64,000 nt of DNA from NCBI RefSeq assembly GCF_026041215.1, contig NZ_JAPEIQ010000039.1, forward strand, positions 124,001-188,000, read 5' to 3'. Positions 1-10,045 of the stretch are shown piece by piece (the first letter of the stretch is position 1; every line of letters begins with the position of its first letter). The translations under genes were made by a program, and so were the position numbers. This DNA comes from Hoyosella sp. YIM 151337 (GTDB lineage Bacteria; Actinomycetota; Actinomycetes; Mycobacteriales; Mycobacteriaceae). The notes beneath the pieces were generated by a model, which saw only the letters and a list, made by a program, of their open reading frames with translations, did no database searches and was not told where the DNA came from.

Positions 1-1102
1 GCGCTGCCTAGACCTTGCATACCCGCCGGAGCTAGCGGAGTCGTGGGATTCTGTGGGACTGGTGTGCGGCGATCCGAACGAACGCGCGGCGAAGGTGTTG
101 TTCGCTGTCGACGCGACCGCGGCCGTCGTGGACGAGGCGCTCGATTGGGGTGCGGATCTGCTCGTCGCCCACCATCCGCTGCTTCTGCGTGGTGTCGACC
201 GAGTTGGTACGGACACCCCGAAGGGAGCGCTGATTCACCGCCTGATCCGGGGCGGGTGCGCGCTGTTCACGGCGCACACGAACGCGGACTCAGCTGACCC
301 AGGCGTGTCTGATGCGCTCGCTGCGGCGCTTGGCCTCCGCATTGAAGGACCCCTCGCCGCCCAGTCGCAGCGCTCGCTGGATAAATGGGTGGTATTCATT
401 CCGGGCGACGACGTGCGCGCTGTTACGAATGCGATGTTCGCGGCAGGAGCGGGGCAGATCGGCGACTACAGCGAATGTGGGTGGTCAGTAACCGGCACGG
501 GGCAGTTCCGTCCCGGGGATGCGGCGAACCCCGCGATCGGATCGGTGGGCGAACTCGAGCGTGTCACTGAAGACCGCTACGAAATGGTGGTGCCGCGGAG
601 TCGCCGCGCCCAGGTGCTCGCCGCGTTGCGGTCTGCGCATCCGTATGAGGAGCCAGCCTTCGATGTGTACGAGCTTGCCGAGATGCCCGCGCCTACAGGG
701 CTGGGAAGAATCGGCCGACTCGCTGAACCCGAGCCGTTGAGTGTGTTCACGCAGCGGGTCGGTATCAGCCTCCCCGCCACTGCTTGGGGTGTGAGGGCTG
801 CTGGGGACCCCGATCGCATGATTGAGCGTGTCGCGGTGTGCGGCGGAGCTGGGGACTCGTTCCTCTCACTCGTCGCAAAACTTGGCGTCGATGCGTACGT
901 CACGGCGGATCTGCGGCACCACCCGGCTGACGAACACTTGCGTTCCGGAGGCCCTGCGCTGATCGATGTCGCGCACTGGGCCAGTGAGTTTCCCTGGTGC
1001 GACCAGGCCAAAGCAGTCGTGGATCGGGAGTTCGCGACCGCAGCCGTCGAAACCCGCGTAAGCGATCGCCGCACCGACCCGTGGACATTGGCGCATGGCT
1101 GA
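1..1102 (+). CDS. Nif3-like dinuclear metal centre protein, 5' truncated by window edge
   Basis: The reading frame is already open at base 2 and runs for about 366 residues to the stop, so the true start lies upstream of the window. The first in-frame GTG at 53 falls inside the conserved N-terminal stretch ([12 protein letters not shown]), so it is not the start. The protein belongs to the NIF3/YbgI family (GTP cyclohydrolase I type 2-like). Seen: the metal-ligand stretch HHPLLLRG near the N-terminus, a long central insert typical of the actinobacterial and Bacillus members, and the C-terminal CGGAGDSFL and [10 protein letters not shown] motifs. It is the orthologue by context of Rv2230c, next to the zinc-ribbon gene as in mycobacteria. 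The family folds around a two-metal site but its cellular substrate is unknown. The family call is firm; the function is open. Confidence 0.93.
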   Translation, partial: RCLDLAYPPELAESWDSVGLVCGDPNERAAKVLFAVDATAAVVDEALDWGADLLVAHHPLLLRGVDRVGTDTPKGALIHRLIRGGCALFTAHTNADSADPGVSDALAAALGLRIEGPLAAQSQRSLDKWVVFIPGDDVRAVTNAMFAAGAGQIGDYSECGWSVTGTGQFRPGDAANPAIGSVGELERVTEDRYEMVVPRSRRAQVLAALRSAHPYEEPAFDVYELAEMPAPTGLGRIGRLAEPEPLSVFTQRVGISLPATAWGVRAAGDPDRMIERVAVCGGAGDSFLSLVAKLGVDAYVTADLRHHPADEHLRSGGPALIDVAHWASEFPWCDQAKAVVDREFATAAVETRVSDRRTDPWTLAHG

Positions 1103-1175
1103 CTGTGTGCCCGCCAATGCGGGGTAGGGTTGGTCGTTCAGTGGATAGTCATCAAATGTTAGTGGGGGCAGGAAC

Positions 1176-1904
1176 GTGGATGTCGACGTCAAGGTACAAC
1201 AGCGTCTCCTCGACCTCGCCGATGTTGACGCTGAACTTCTGCGCATCCGGCATCGCCGCTCGACGCTTCCTGAGGACAAGGAAATTGAGCGGCTGAACAA
1301 AGAGCGCCAATCCCGCAAGGATGAAGCGGTGGCGACGGAAATCGCGCTGGACGATCTCGATCGCGATATCAAGCGGCTTGAGCGCGAGATCGATCAAGTG
1401 CGGCAACGCGAGACGCGTGACAGCCAGCTGATGCAGTCGGGTTCGGTTGCGGCCAAACAGCTTTCTGAGTTGCAGCATGAACTGGGCACGCTGACCCGGC
1501 GCAGGTCGCTGCTCGAGGACGAGCTGCTGGAAGTGATGGAGCAGCGCGAAGCCGCCGAGGAGAACCACAAACACGCGGGTGCGCGGCTCTCCCATGCGGA
1601 ACAAGAACTCGAGGCTGCTGGCCTGAAAAGAAATGACGCAACCGCTGACCTCGACGTCGCCGAGAGGCGGTGCAACGAAACTCGCGAGACGCTGGCCGGA
1701 CTGTTCCCGGAGGAGTTTCTCGCGCTCTACGAATCTGAGCGGCGCGCGCACAGCGTCGGCGCAGGCAGACTGCAGGGCAGTCGCTGCGGTGCATGCCGGA
1801 TCGAACTTGACCGCGGAGAAATGGAACGAATCAAAGCGACACCAGCACAGCGCGTTATCCAGTGCCCGGAATGCGGCGCAATACTCGTTCGCACGGCCAA
1901 ATAA
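1176..1904 (+). CDS. C4-type zinc-ribbon coiled-coil protein (Rv2229c-like)
   Basis: This 242-residue protein starts at GTG 1176, a few bases after a purine-rich GGGGGCAGG. Residues of about 10-170 are highly charged heptad-like helix (many E, R, Q, L), predicting a long coiled coil. The C-terminus carries two CxxC pairs, CGAC and CPEC, that form a C4 zinc ribbon (zf-RING_7/DUF164 family). The family is widespread in actinobacteria and usually lies between nif3 and the RNase H gene, as here. A nucleic-acid or ribosome-related role has been suggested for relatives, but nothing in this sequence fixes it. It is probably co-transcribed with the next gene, whose start is only 16 bp downstream. Confidence 0.9.
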   Translation: MDVDVKVQQRLLDLADVDAELLRIRHRRSTLPEDKEIERLNKERQSRKDEAVATEIALDDLDRDIKRLEREIDQVRQRETRDSQLMQSGSVAAKQLSELQHELGTLTRRRSLLEDELLEVMEQREAAEENHKHAGARLSHAEQELEAAGLKRNDATADLDVAERRCNETRETLAGLFPEEFLALYESERRAHSVGAGRLQGSRCGACRIELDRGEMERIKATPAQRVIQCPECGAILVRTAK

Positions 1905-1920
1905 GTGGGGATGCAGGGGA

Positions 1921-3057
1921 GTGAACTCAGTACATCGCGTAGTTGTTGAAGCTGACGGTGGTTCCCGCGGAAATCCAGGGCCGGCGGGATACGGCGCGGT
2001 TGTACTCGACCCGAGTGACCGGGCGGTGCTTGCCGAACGCAAACTCGCTATCGGGGTCGCGACGAACAACGTCGCCGAATACAGCGGGCTGATCGCAGGG
2101 CTGCAGGCTGCGGCCGAACTCGGAGCGACAGAGGTCGAGGTCCGCATGGATTCGAAGCTTGTCGTGGAACAGATGTCGGGCCGCTGGAAGGTCAAACATC
2201 CAGATATGATTCCGCTTGCGCGGAAAGCGGCAGAGCTAGCCCGGAGCTTCAGCCATGTCGAGTACACGTGGGTGCCCCGCGCCCAGAACTCCCACGCCGA
2301 CAGGCTGGCCAATGAAGCCATGGATGCAGCGGCCGCGTTGCCAGCGGCGGAAGACCCTCACGAACCTGCTTCGGCAACGCTGGAAATCCCGGGTGTCGAG
2401 GTTAAAGCATCGGAAGCCCCCGGTTGGACTGGAGCGGTGGGCAAACCTGCGCGGCTGCTATTGCTGCGGCACGGCCAGACTCGGTTGTCAATCGAGCGCA
2501 GATACTCCGGCCGCGGTGATCATGAACTCACTGCTGAAGGGCAACGGCAAGCACGCTGCGCGGCCGAACGGCTGAGTCGGCAGCGAGGCCGCGTTGCTGC
2601 AGTCGTGGCGTCGCCGCTCAGCCGGGCTCGCCAAACCGCAGAAGCTGTCGCATCCGAGCTTGGCCTCGACGTCGTGGTGCACGATGGGTTGATCGAGACA
2701 GATTTCGGGGCGTGGGAGGGCCTCACATTTTCAGAGGCATCCGACCGGGACCCGGAACTTTTTCAGCGCTGGATGGGGGACACATCGGTCGCGCCGCCCG
2801 GTGGCGAGGCTTTCGACGAAGTGCAGCGCCGCATCGAAAAAGCAAAAACGGAACTCGTCGCCGAGTATGGCGGTTCGAACGTGATCCTTGTCACCCATGT
2901 GACGCCGATCAAGATGATCCTCAAAATGGCGCTCGATGTTGGCCCATCCCTGCTTTTCCGGCTGCATCTCGACCTCGCCTCACTGAGTATCGCCGAGTTC
3001 TATGACGATGGCGGTGCCGCAGTGCGGCTGGTCAACGACACCAGTCACATGCACTAG
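1921..3057 (+). CDS. Bifunctional RNase HI / histidine phosphatase (Rv2228c-like)
   Basis: A 378-residue two-domain enzyme. The N-terminal ~140 residues are RNase HI: the catalytic acidic residues are visible in EADGGSRGNPG, the glutamate of NVAEYSGL, the aspartate of MDSKLV and the aspartate of SHADRLANEA. It should cut the RNA strand of RNA-DNA hybrids. The C-terminal ~200 residues are a histidine-phosphatase (phosphoglycerate-mutase-like) domain with LLRHGQTRLS and a later LVTHVTPIK. M. tuberculosis Rv2228c has the same fusion, with acid phosphatase and alpha-ribazole phosphatase (CobC) activity. Start chosen at GTG 1921 because the RNase H strand begins immediately after; the frame stays open upstream to about 1633 but that part overlaps the preceding gene. 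The last ~70 bp are part of a tandem duplication that continues downstream. Confidence 0.93.
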   Translation: MNSVHRVVVEADGGSRGNPGPAGYGAVVLDPSDRAVLAERKLAIGVATNNVAEYSGLIAGLQAAAELGATEVEVRMDSKLVVEQMSGRWKVKHPDMIPLARKAAELARSFSHVEYTWVPRAQNSHADRLANEAMDAAAALPAAEDPHEPASATLEIPGVEVKASEAPGWTGAVGKPARLLLLRHGQTRLSIERRYSGRGDHELTAEGQRQARCAAERLSRQRGRVAAVVASPLSRARQTAEAVASELGLDVVVHDGLIETDFGAWEGLTFSEASDRDPELFQRWMGDTSVAPPGGEAFDEVQRRIEKAKTELVAEYGGSNVILVTHVTPIKMILKMALDVGPSLLFRLHLDLASLSIAEFYDDGGAAVRLVNDTSHMH

Positions 3058-3381
3058 CGGGGATTGTTCGCGCTGTACATTTCCTCGGGATACTGCACAT
3101 TGCCTTGGGATGTTTCTTGGGGAAATGTGCGGTTTCTTGCGGAAATTGGAGGTTTTCGAGGCAATCGGGCGTTGCCTGTGGGAGGGCGGCGGGGTCTCGG
3201 CTGGTATCGCTGAGTTTTCTGGCGATCGGGGTGCCGCAGTGCGGCTGGTCAGCGTAGTCGAGTCACATTGCCTCGTGATACCGCACATTGCCTCAGGATA
3301 TTGATTGGGGAAATGTGCGGTTTCTTGCGGAAATTGGAGGTTCCCGAGGAAATCGCGGCTGCCTGCAGGAGGGTTGCGGCT
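2985..3381 (+). repeat. Imperfect tandem duplication spanning the end of the RNase H gene
   Basis: Two diverged copies of a ~180-210 bp unit lie head to tail, about 2985-3195 and 3203-3381. Copy one includes the last ~70 bp of the RNase H/phosphatase gene. Copy two repeats this as a non-coding relic: GTGCCGCAGTGCGGCTGGTC occurs at 3014 and again at 3231. Both copies then contain GGGGAAATGTGCGGTTTCTT (3119 and 3307) followed by GCGGAAATTGGAGG. Copy two lacks about 28 bp in its middle. A shorter element (CCTCGGGATACTGCACATTGCCT and variants) recurs inside each copy. The stretch between the gene stop at 3057 and rnpB at 3401 is otherwise without a credible gene. Confidence 0.85.
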
Positions 3382-3400
3382 CACAACCCGATACCCTGAT

Positions 3401-3823
<423 letters not shown>

Positions 3824-3824
<1 letters not shown>

Positions 3825-4837
3825 TACTTACCGACTGGGATACGGTCCCGCAACCACCGCACCACCTCCCGTAGGACAGTCCGCGGAGATGCGCCCACCG
3901 GCTCGGGTCCCGGCGCGGGCTCTGGCTCGGGAACTGGTGCAGGTTCAGGGACGGGCTCCGGCTCGGGCAGCGGAACGGGCGCGGGCTCTGGTTCTGCGGG
4001 CGGTACGGTCCCGCGCAGCCCAGCGGCCCACGTTCCTGGCCCGATGAGTCCGTCAGGGTTCCAGCCGTTGGCGGACTGCACCGCCTTCGCTGCAGTGATG
4101 GTTTCTGCATCCCAGACGCCGGTTTCAGGAACTCGCTGAGCTCGCTGCCAGCGTTTGAGTGCCTCTCGCCACTCGGGCCGCTCTGACGGGTGCAGTCCGG
4201 ATATCGACTGTGTCGGCCCTTCAAGGGGGCCGTAGTAGTAGCCCGGCGGCAGGGGAAATGCATCGAGATCACGTGGCGCGCGCATGCGATCGAGCACCTG
4301 CTGGACCTGCGCCCGGAAATCGTCCATATCGATCCCGGCTGGGTCTATTTTCCCCTCGGAACTGTATTCTTTGTGGCCCACAACGTCGCGCACGGAAAAC
4401 CCGGCCCGGTGCGCGATGACTGCGCAGCCGCGGACGTACGCGTCGAGCTGCTCCTGCGTCCAGTCGTAACGCCCCTGCGCATCGGGGACGCCTCGGCTGA
4501 CAGCTTCGATTCCGATGACGTGCCAGTTCGCGTTATCTGTCGGCCAGCCCGGCCACGATCCACGTCCGGCATGCCAGCACACACCTGCGGCGATCACTCG
4601 GTAGGTGCCATCTTTCTCAAGAACAAGATTCGAGAGCGGGCCCGGGAGATCAGGCCGTCCATTGAGCACGACTTGCCAATCATTAGGTCCGCCACCGGCG
4701 GTGTGGTGGCACATGACGCCGCGAATGTCGCGATACTCGCCGTGGCCGCGCTGTTGCCAGCCTGGGTGCTCGATTACACGGAGCCCTTCTGCGCGCAGGG
4801 CTTCCGCTAGCCACAGCACATTACCTGTCCACGCCAC
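3824..4837 (-). CDS. Endolysin-like N-acetylmuramoyl-L-alanine amidase with C-terminal peptidoglycan-binding module
   Basis: A 337-residue protein with an Amidase_2/PGRP catalytic domain over about residues 35-185. The likely zinc ligands are His44 or His45 (in CHHTAGG), His155 (GHKEYSS) and Asp165 (KIDP), with Lys163 where AmpD-type enzymes have a catalytic lysine. A peptidoglycan-binding-like segment follows (W..R.QRVPETGVWDAETITAAK...GLIGPGTW, about 225-275). The tail is a Pro-Glu-Pro repeat (about 280-315) plus a short basic end. There is no signal peptide or transmembrane segment, so it resembles a phage lysin needing a holin rather than a secreted housekeeping amidase. It would cleave the MurNAc-L-Ala bond. 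No other phage gene is adjacent. Its stop overlaps the last base of rnpB on the other strand. Confident on fold, less so on origin. Confidence 0.85.
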
Positions 4838-5034
4838 TCGGTGCCTCCGATCAGTCTCGCCCAGGGGTCACTGCATCATGCCAGTCGAGTCTGACAATTC
4901 AGGCTTCGCGACATCGTCCCCGTCATCACTCACGAGGGGCGTACCCGGGTGGACGAATGGTATGCACGCGCTGCGTGTGCGCACCCTTTATTCAAGGCGA
5001 CGCGCAACAACGATCTTCCTGGCAGACTTGAGCC

Positions 5035-5217
5035 ATGCGCGACGAAGACCAGTGGTATTACTGCGTTAAGGACGGCTCGGTGCGGCAGGGAAAGGAATCC
5101 CGCGGACTCGAGCGAATGGGCCCGTACCCGGATCGTGCCACAGCGGCGCGGGCATTAGAGATCGCCAAAGAGCGTACGCGTGCCGCGGATGAAGCTGACG
5201 AGAAGTGGCGGAACTGA
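5035..5217 (+). CDS. Small conserved hypothetical protein (60 aa)
   Basis: A 60-residue hydrophilic protein beginning at ATG 5035. It opens with an aromatic-rich strand (DQWYYCVKDGSVRQGKE) followed by RMGPYPDRATAARALEIAKERTRAADEADEKW, a helix rich in Ala and charge. The GPYP-(D)-xATAAxAL pattern resembles the SPOR-like small proteins found throughout Mycobacteriales, in which the motif mimics the end of a SPOR fold. Codon use matches the neighbours and the frame is GC-biased at third positions, so I regard it as real. It stands alone between the amidase and the CYTH/CHAD gene, convergent with the latter (23 bp gap). The function is not known. Confidence 0.7.
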   Translation: MRDEDQWYYCVKDGSVRQGKESRGLERMGPYPDRATAARALEIAKERTRAADEADEKWRN

Positions 5218-5240
5218 GCGGAAGGGGGCGCTTGCCGTGG

Positions 5241-6773
5241 CTAGCCGTCTGCTGAGCGCCCCGTCTTCTGCTTGAGAGCCTGCCACTGCGGGCGGTAGCG
5301 CCGCACGGCGGCGTCAGCAAGGTCCTGTTCGTGGCGCGCAAGGGTTTCGTATGCGGCGGTATCTTCTCCAGCGGCTTCCGCGAGCCTGGCAGCCTCGTCC
5401 AGTAGGGCACGCGTGATCACGCCGTCTTGGTGCTCGCCGAGGGTTTCTTGCAGCGTCTCCGCAGCTTTGCGAACCTGCTTGGCGTACTTGTGAACATCGC
5501 GTGAGTTGTGCGCCTTGGACACGAGTTCACCGGCATACCGAAGCCGCTTGCACTGCTTTCTGAGTTTATGCAGCAGTGGATCGTGGTCGGCGGTTCCCTT
5601 TGCGGAGCGCGCCTGCTGCTCCGTTTGCTTCGCTTTACGGTAGAGCTGTCCCAGGGCCCTGGTCACGGCTTCGTCCGCTGGCTTGCGTGCGTTGCGGGCG
5701 AATGCGGTCCGGGTGACGAGCGTGTCCAGCGAACCAATCAGGGCGAAGTAGCGGTCGCTTTCGAAAGCCTTCAGCACGTCATCAAGCGCATCGCGGTACG
5801 CCGAGTGCTGCCCACCCACAAGACGTTGCTGCACGGCACGGGGAACCGAGCCTCTTGGCTGCTCGTCGATGAGTGCTTGCAGTCGCTCCGCCATGACTTC
5901 GGCGTCCCGGGCTGCGCCGAGCACTCGGGCAATCCACTGCAGTTCTGACTCGACGGGATCAGCCACGGCAGTGTCGAAGACGCGGCGATAAGCGCGGATG
6001 ATGCTTCGGATACGACGCGCCGCGACGCGCATCTGATGGACCGAGTCGTCTTCATCGAGGCGGACACGCGGGTCGAATGCCTTAAACGTTTCGATGTGGC
6101 CCAGCAGCGCGTCGAGCACGAGACCCCCGGCCGTGCCCTGGTCGAACGATGCATGCTGCCTTTTCTCTGGCAGAGTCCCGAGCGCACGGGCGAGCTTCGA
6201 AGGGACAGGTGAATCGTGGGCGCCCGCGTCGAGAAGGCAGCGGCGGATCGCCTGAAGCAGATTTTCGTCGCCGCTGCCGAGTTCCGCTTCCCATTCGCGC
6301 CACTTTGATTCCTGATCAGCATCGGCCCGCAGGGAGCGCGCCGTCACTGCGTCATCGGTGACCTCGGCCAGCACTTCGCCATGCTGGTCAGCGAGGCGAC
6401 AGGTGCGGCGATTGTTGATGATCTCCGCGATAGGACGTACCTCTCCGCCGCGGAGACGGCTGCGCACCATTGCCAGCAACTCTGGCGGCGGCCCGTCTTC
6501 TAGTGGTGAGAGAGCCTCGTGCACCTCTGTCCGCGCACCTTTGGCCGGCGGCAGTTTCAGGTGCCATCCCTCGTCGCTGCCGCCGGTTCGGTGGCGAAGC
6601 GTGATTTTCGCCCGAATGAGGTCAAGATCAGCTGTGTCGAAGTATGTGGCGTGCAAGCGAACCTCGTCAGGCCCGAGCACTGTGCTCACCCCGGGAATGC
6701 TGCTCAGGTCCGGCACCGCCGTGTGTGTGCCGGTTTCGAACTTCAGTTCGCGTTCCTGGCTTTGTGTCACCAC
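5241..6773 (-). CDS. CYTH/CHAD domain protein (Rv2226-like)
   Basis: A 510-residue protein. Residues of about 5-200 form a CYTH (triphosphate tunnel metalloenzyme) domain with the signature ExExK as ERELK at the N-terminus and a conserved run of basic and acidic residues. Residues of about 220-500 form a CHAD domain, an alpha-helical module rich in conserved histidines and arginines (VHQMRVAARRIRS, LHKLRKQCKRLRY, KQVRKAAETLQETLGEHQD) that binds polyphosphate. CYTH-CHAD fusions are linked to inorganic triphosphate/polyphosphate chemistry; activity here is inferred from family only. The start is the first of two consecutive GTG codons (6773). It lies 5 bp after the stop of the upstream lipoprotein gene, so the two are probably one transcript. 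Confidence 0.92.
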   Translation of the reverse strand: MVTQSQERELKFETGTHTAVPDLSSIPGVSTVLGPDEVRLHATYFDTADLDLIRAKITLRHRTGGSDEGWHLKLPPAKGARTEVHEALSPLEDGPPPELLAMVRSRLRGGEVRPIAEIINNRRTCRLADQHGEVLAEVTDDAVTARSLRADADQESKWREWEAELGSGDENLLQAIRRCLLDAGAHDSPVPSKLARALGTLPEKRQHASFDQGTAGGLVLDALLGHIETFKAFDPRVRLDEDDSVHQMRVAARRIRSIIRAYRRVFDTAVADPVESELQWIARVLGAARDAEVMAERLQALIDEQPRGSVPRAVQQRLVGGQHSAYRDALDDVLKAFESDRYFALIGSLDTLVTRTAFARNARKPADEAVTRALGQLYRKAKQTEQQARSAKGTADHDPLLHKLRKQCKRLRYAGELVSKAHNSRDVHKYAKQVRKAAETLQETLGEHQDGVITRALLDEAARLAEAAGEDTAAYETLARHEQDLADAAVRRYRPQWQALKQKTGRSADG

Positions 6774-6778
6774 GTTTT

Positions 6779-7183
6779 CTACCCCGGCAATCCGATGAGT
6801 GCGGATTCTAGCGAGTCGACATCAAGGTAGCTCATGACCGCTTCGTGCGTTTCAGGACAGGCGGCCCTGAGTGCATCGTCGACCGCATCCCGGTTGCGGG
6901 CGAGTTGCAGGAGATCGACGCCCTGACTGGTGGCCCAGTTCGCGACGCGATCGTTGAGGGTCACCTTGCCGATCGTCGGGGTGTACGTACGCAGCTCCTG
7001 AGCGCGTGCTTCTAAGTCTCTGCACAGCCCGCTCGCGTCAGGCAGCTGGAACGCTGGCGTCTCCGTCGGCATCGGCGGTGCTGTTTCGGTGCTTGGCACG
7101 TCTGCGCACCCGGCCAGTACTGCGGCGGCAAGACTCATCGCCGCCGCGCCTGTCACCACTTTTGCCCTGAGCTTGTGGGGCAA
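6779..7183 (-). CDS. Small secreted lipoprotein of unknown function
   Basis: A 134-residue protein with a type II signal peptide: basic start (MPHKLRAK), hydrophobic core and lipobox LAGC at about residues 23-26, so mature Cys26 would be acylated. The mature part starts with a Pro/Thr linker and then about 85 residues containing two cysteines (SGLCRDLEA and RAACPETHE), a spacing that suggests a small disulphide-bonded helical domain of the hemophore-like or DUF4439-like type, but I cannot assign it. It is followed after 5 bp by the CYTH/CHAD gene and preceded by panB on the same strand (32 bp gap), so the three genes probably form one operon. Confidence 0.75.
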   Translation of the reverse strand: MPHKLRAKVVTGAAAMSLAAAVLAGCADVPSTETAPPMPTETPAFQLPDASGLCRDLEARAQELRTYTPTIGKVTLNDRVANWATSQGVDLLQLARNRDAVDDALRAACPETHEAVMSYLDVDSLESALIGLPG

Positions 7184-7215
7184 CGTGCCTCCTGAGGTTC
7201 TGCTGAAAAGTGGGA

Positions 7216-8070
7216 TCAGTTGGTGAACGAGTGTTCCGGTCCGGGGAACGAACGATCGCGTACCGCCTGCGCGTACTCCGATGCTCCGCGCAGCAATTCG
7301 TCGCCGACGGAGGCGAATCGTCGCACAAACTTCGCGGTCCTGCCGCGATTGAGCCCAGCCATATCCTGCCAGACGAGCACTTGCGCGTCACACTCGTTCC
7401 CAGCCCCGATACCGATTGTAGGGATGGTCAGCTTACGTGTGACGTTAGCCGCTAGCTCAGCCGGCACCATTTCCATCACGACGGCGAATGCGCCTGCTTC
7501 CTGTACGGCGAGCGCGTCAGCGATGAGCTGATCAGCGCCGCTGCCGCGGCCTTGCACGCGGAATCCGCCGAGGGTGTTCACGCTTTGCGGCGTGAACCCG
7601 ACGTGCGCCATTACGGGAATCCCGGCCGCGGTGAGCGCCGCGATTTTCGGGGCCATACGCTCGCCGCCTTCGAGCTTGACAGCGTGGGTGCCGCCCTCCT
7701 TCATGAAACGGATGGACGTTTCCAGCGCTTGCTCTGCGGAGACTTCGTAAGAACCGAAGGGCAGGTCCGCAACGATGAGGGCGTTGGGCGCGCCGCGCAC
7801 GACCGCACGGACGAGGGGAATCAGTTCATCGATCGTGACGGGCACGGTTGTGTCGTAGCCGTATACGACGTTCGCGGCGGAGTCGCCGACGAGGAGCACT
7901 GGAATCCCGGCGTCATCAAAGATCTGTGCAGTGGGGTAGTCGTACGCCGTGAGCATCGGCCACGGCTCGTTGCGTTCCTTCATGGCCTGCAAATGGTGAA
8001 GGCGGGTCTTCGTGCGTTTCGGTTTTTGGGCGGCATGGTCGGCACTGCCGTACACAGGTGTTTCCGACAT
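7216..8070 (-). CDS. panB: 3-methyl-2-oxobutanoate hydroxymethyltransferase (ketopantoate hydroxymethyltransferase)
   Basis: A 284-residue enzyme of the first committed step of pantothenate (vitamin B5/CoA) synthesis: it transfers a hydroxymethyl group from 5,10-methylene-THF to 2-oxoisovalerate to make ketopantoate. Family blocks seen: [34 protein letters not shown] (metal-binding Asp), [47 protein letters not shown]. Full length, cytoplasmic, normally a decamer. It is the orthologue of Rv2225 and divergent from the caeA-like protease gene, with a shared 195-bp upstream region. Confidence 0.97.
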   Translation of the reverse strand: MSETPVYGSADHAAQKPKRTKTRLHHLQAMKERNEPWPMLTAYDYPTAQIFDDAGIPVLLVGDSAANVVYGYDTTVPVTIDELIPLVRAVVRGAPNALIVADLPFGSYEVSAEQALETSIRFMKEGGTHAVKLEGGERMAPKIAALTAAGIPVMAHVGFTPQSVNTLGGFRVQGRGSGADQLIADALAVQEAGAFAVVMEMVPAELAANVTRKLTIPTIGIGAGNECDAQVLVWQDMAGLNRGRTAKFVRRFASVGDELLRGASEYAQAVRDRSFPGPEHSFTN

Positions 8071-8265
8071 CGTTGTCCCTTCGTGCCTCGAGGCCGGTCT
8101 GCCGGTCCCCGGGATTGGGTGATGACATCCCTCAGTCTGCCACTCCAGCCCGCCCGTGCACGTCCAGCGTGGCGGGGATCACCCTGGCTCCATCGGTGCA
8201 ATGTGGTGATCGAATCGGGCACTCGAATTGCTCCGGCGCGGGAGCGGTAATGGCACGATCGAAGC

Positions 8266-9903
8266 ATGATCACGCACCGTGTGTCTGGCCCGGTTTGTCC
8301 TGCAAACGCACGGAACGTTTTGCGTACGGTGACTGGGCTGCTGTTCGCAGGCGCTGTTGCGCTGGCGGGCTGTTCGGCGCCGGATCCCGCGGCTCCGGAT
8401 GCGGAACCTGAGGACGGGGCAGCGGAGGCCTTACCGGACCCAGGTGGTGACGCACCCGGTGAGCTGGACGCTTTCTATGAGCAGAACGTCGAGTGGGAAC
8501 CCTGTGACGAGTACGGGGATGACCTCGCGACAAGCTTCAGCCTGGTTCTGCTTGAGTTCTCATGCGCACGCGTGGCAGTCCCGCTGAACTATGACGACCC
8601 CGATGGCGAGGCCGTTTATGTTGCGATCGCGCGCCGTGCCGCTGAGGGCGACCGGCTCGGGGCGCTCGTGGTGAATCCGGGCGGTCCTGGGGTGGGAGGT
8701 GTGCAGACGGTAGCCGACCTCGCAGCCGGGATGATCGGGACGGATGTCGCCAGCCGCTTCGACATCGTCGGCCTTGATCCGCGGGGTGTCGGTGCCGCGG
8801 TACCTGCCGTGAATTGCCGATCCGATGCCGAACGGGATGCGGTACGGGCGGAGGTCCGGGTCGACATGAGCCCGGAAGGCGTCGCAGCACAGGAAGCAGA
8901 GAACGAGCGTTACGCCACCGAATGTGCCGAGCGGACCGGTTCCGACTTCCTCGCAACAGTGGGTACCCGAGAGGGGGCGAGGGACCTGGACATCGTCCGT
9001 TCAGCGCTCGGCGACGAGCAGCTGAATTTCTTGGGGTATTCCTATGCCACGTTCCTCGGCGCGAAGTACGCTGAGGCGTTTCCAGGCAGGGTTCGCGCGA
9101 TGATTCTGGATGGCGCGGTCGATCCGGCCGAGGACGAAAGGGAAGCGCTGGTCCGGCAAGCGGAGGGATTTCAGCGCGCGTTCGATGCGTTCGCCGCGGA
9201 TTGTGCGAATCAGCCTGAGTGTCCGATTGGCAATGATCCAAACCAGTCGGTGAAGGAGTTTCGGTCACTCGTCGACCCACTGATCGACGGGGCCGCTGCC
9301 ACGACTGATCCGCGCGGGCTGAGTTATGACGATGCCCTGACAGGTGTTGTGCAGGCGCTATACGTCGAAGAGTACTGGCCGACCCTGCGGACAGGGCTGC
9401 GCGAACTCCGCGATGGCCGGGGTGACACGCTGCTTCTGCTCGCGGACGTATACGAGCGGCGCGGTGATGACGGGACCTACGACAACAGTGATGACGCATT
9501 CACGGCTGTCCGCTGCGTCGACACCCCGGCGCAACGTGACCGCGAACAGGCGGGAGAGACAGACCGGTTGTACCGGGAGGCTGCGCCTTTCCTTGACGAT
9601 GGCCGGGGCACCGGGCTGGCGCCGCTCTCCGAATGCGCCTTTTGGCCAGTACCGCACACGAGCGAGCCGGGCAGGCTCGATGTGCCGGAAGACCTGCCCA
9701 CCATTCTCGTCGTCTCGACCACAGGGGACCCCGCAACGCCGTACGAGGCCGGTGTTGAACTCGCCGACCAACTGGGCGCCGCGCTGCTGACTGTCGAAGG
9801 CTCGACGCACACCGCGGTTTTCCAGGGGATTACATGCGTCGACGATGCTGCGGCGGCCTACCTCGTCGATGGGGTGCTGCCCTCCGACGGTGCGCGCTGC
9901 TAA
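8266..9903 (+). CDS. Secreted alpha/beta-hydrolase serine protease lipoprotein (CaeA/Hip1, SlpD type)
   Basis: A 545-residue protein of the tripeptidyl-aminopeptidase-like family. A lipoprotein signal sequence ends in the lipobox VALAGC (Cys of about residue 36), followed by an acidic, Pro-rich linker. Hydrolase landmarks: oxyanion region VVNPGGPGVGG, nucleophile elbow GYSYATFLG (Ser), and in the C-terminal TAP-like domain the acidic residue (TTGDPATPYE) and catalytic His (GSTHTAVF). M. tuberculosis carries two tandem paralogues here, Rv2223c and Rv2224c (CaeA/Hip1, cleaving GroEL2); this window has one. A cell-envelope peptidase/esterase is therefore expected. Start at ATG 8266, giving a basic N-terminus before the hydrophobic core. 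Confidence 0.88.
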   Translation: MITHRVSGPVCPANARNVLRTVTGLLFAGAVALAGCSAPDPAAPDAEPEDGAAEALPDPGGDAPGELDAFYEQNVEWEPCDEYGDDLATSFSLVLLEFSCARVAVPLNYDDPDGEAVYVAIARRAAEGDRLGALVVNPGGPGVGGVQTVADLAAGMIGTDVASRFDIVGLDPRGVGAAVPAVNCRSDAERDAVRAEVRVDMSPEGVAAQEAENERYATECAERTGSDFLATVGTREGARDLDIVRSALGDEQLNFLGYSYATFLGAKYAEAFPGRVRAMILDGAVDPAEDEREALVRQAEGFQRAFDAFAADCANQPECPIGNDPNQSVKEFRSLVDPLIDGAAATTDPRGLSYDDALTGVVQALYVEEYWPTLRTGLRELRDGRGDTLLLLADVYERRGDDGTYDNSDDAFTAVRCVDTPAQRDREQAGETDRLYREAAPFLDDGRGTGLAPLSECAFWPVPHTSEPGRLDVPEDLPTILVVSTTGDPATPYEAGVELADQLGAALLTVEGSTHTAVFQGITCVDDAAAAYLVDGVLPSDGARC

Positions 9904-10045
9904 TCCAAGCCAGGTGCTGGACGGGATGAATCCCGCGCTCAGCGGCGCTACCCGCGCCGGTTGCACCACCTGATTCGTTGGAGGGCAGCACGATCCCCGT
10001 GCCGATCCCGTTTGGCGGGACCCCATAAGTGATAACCTCGCCCGT

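Noticed and set aside
1152-2321. A 389-codon antisense open frame
   Set aside because: It lies opposite two clear genes and shows no family motif; high GC produces long antisense frames.
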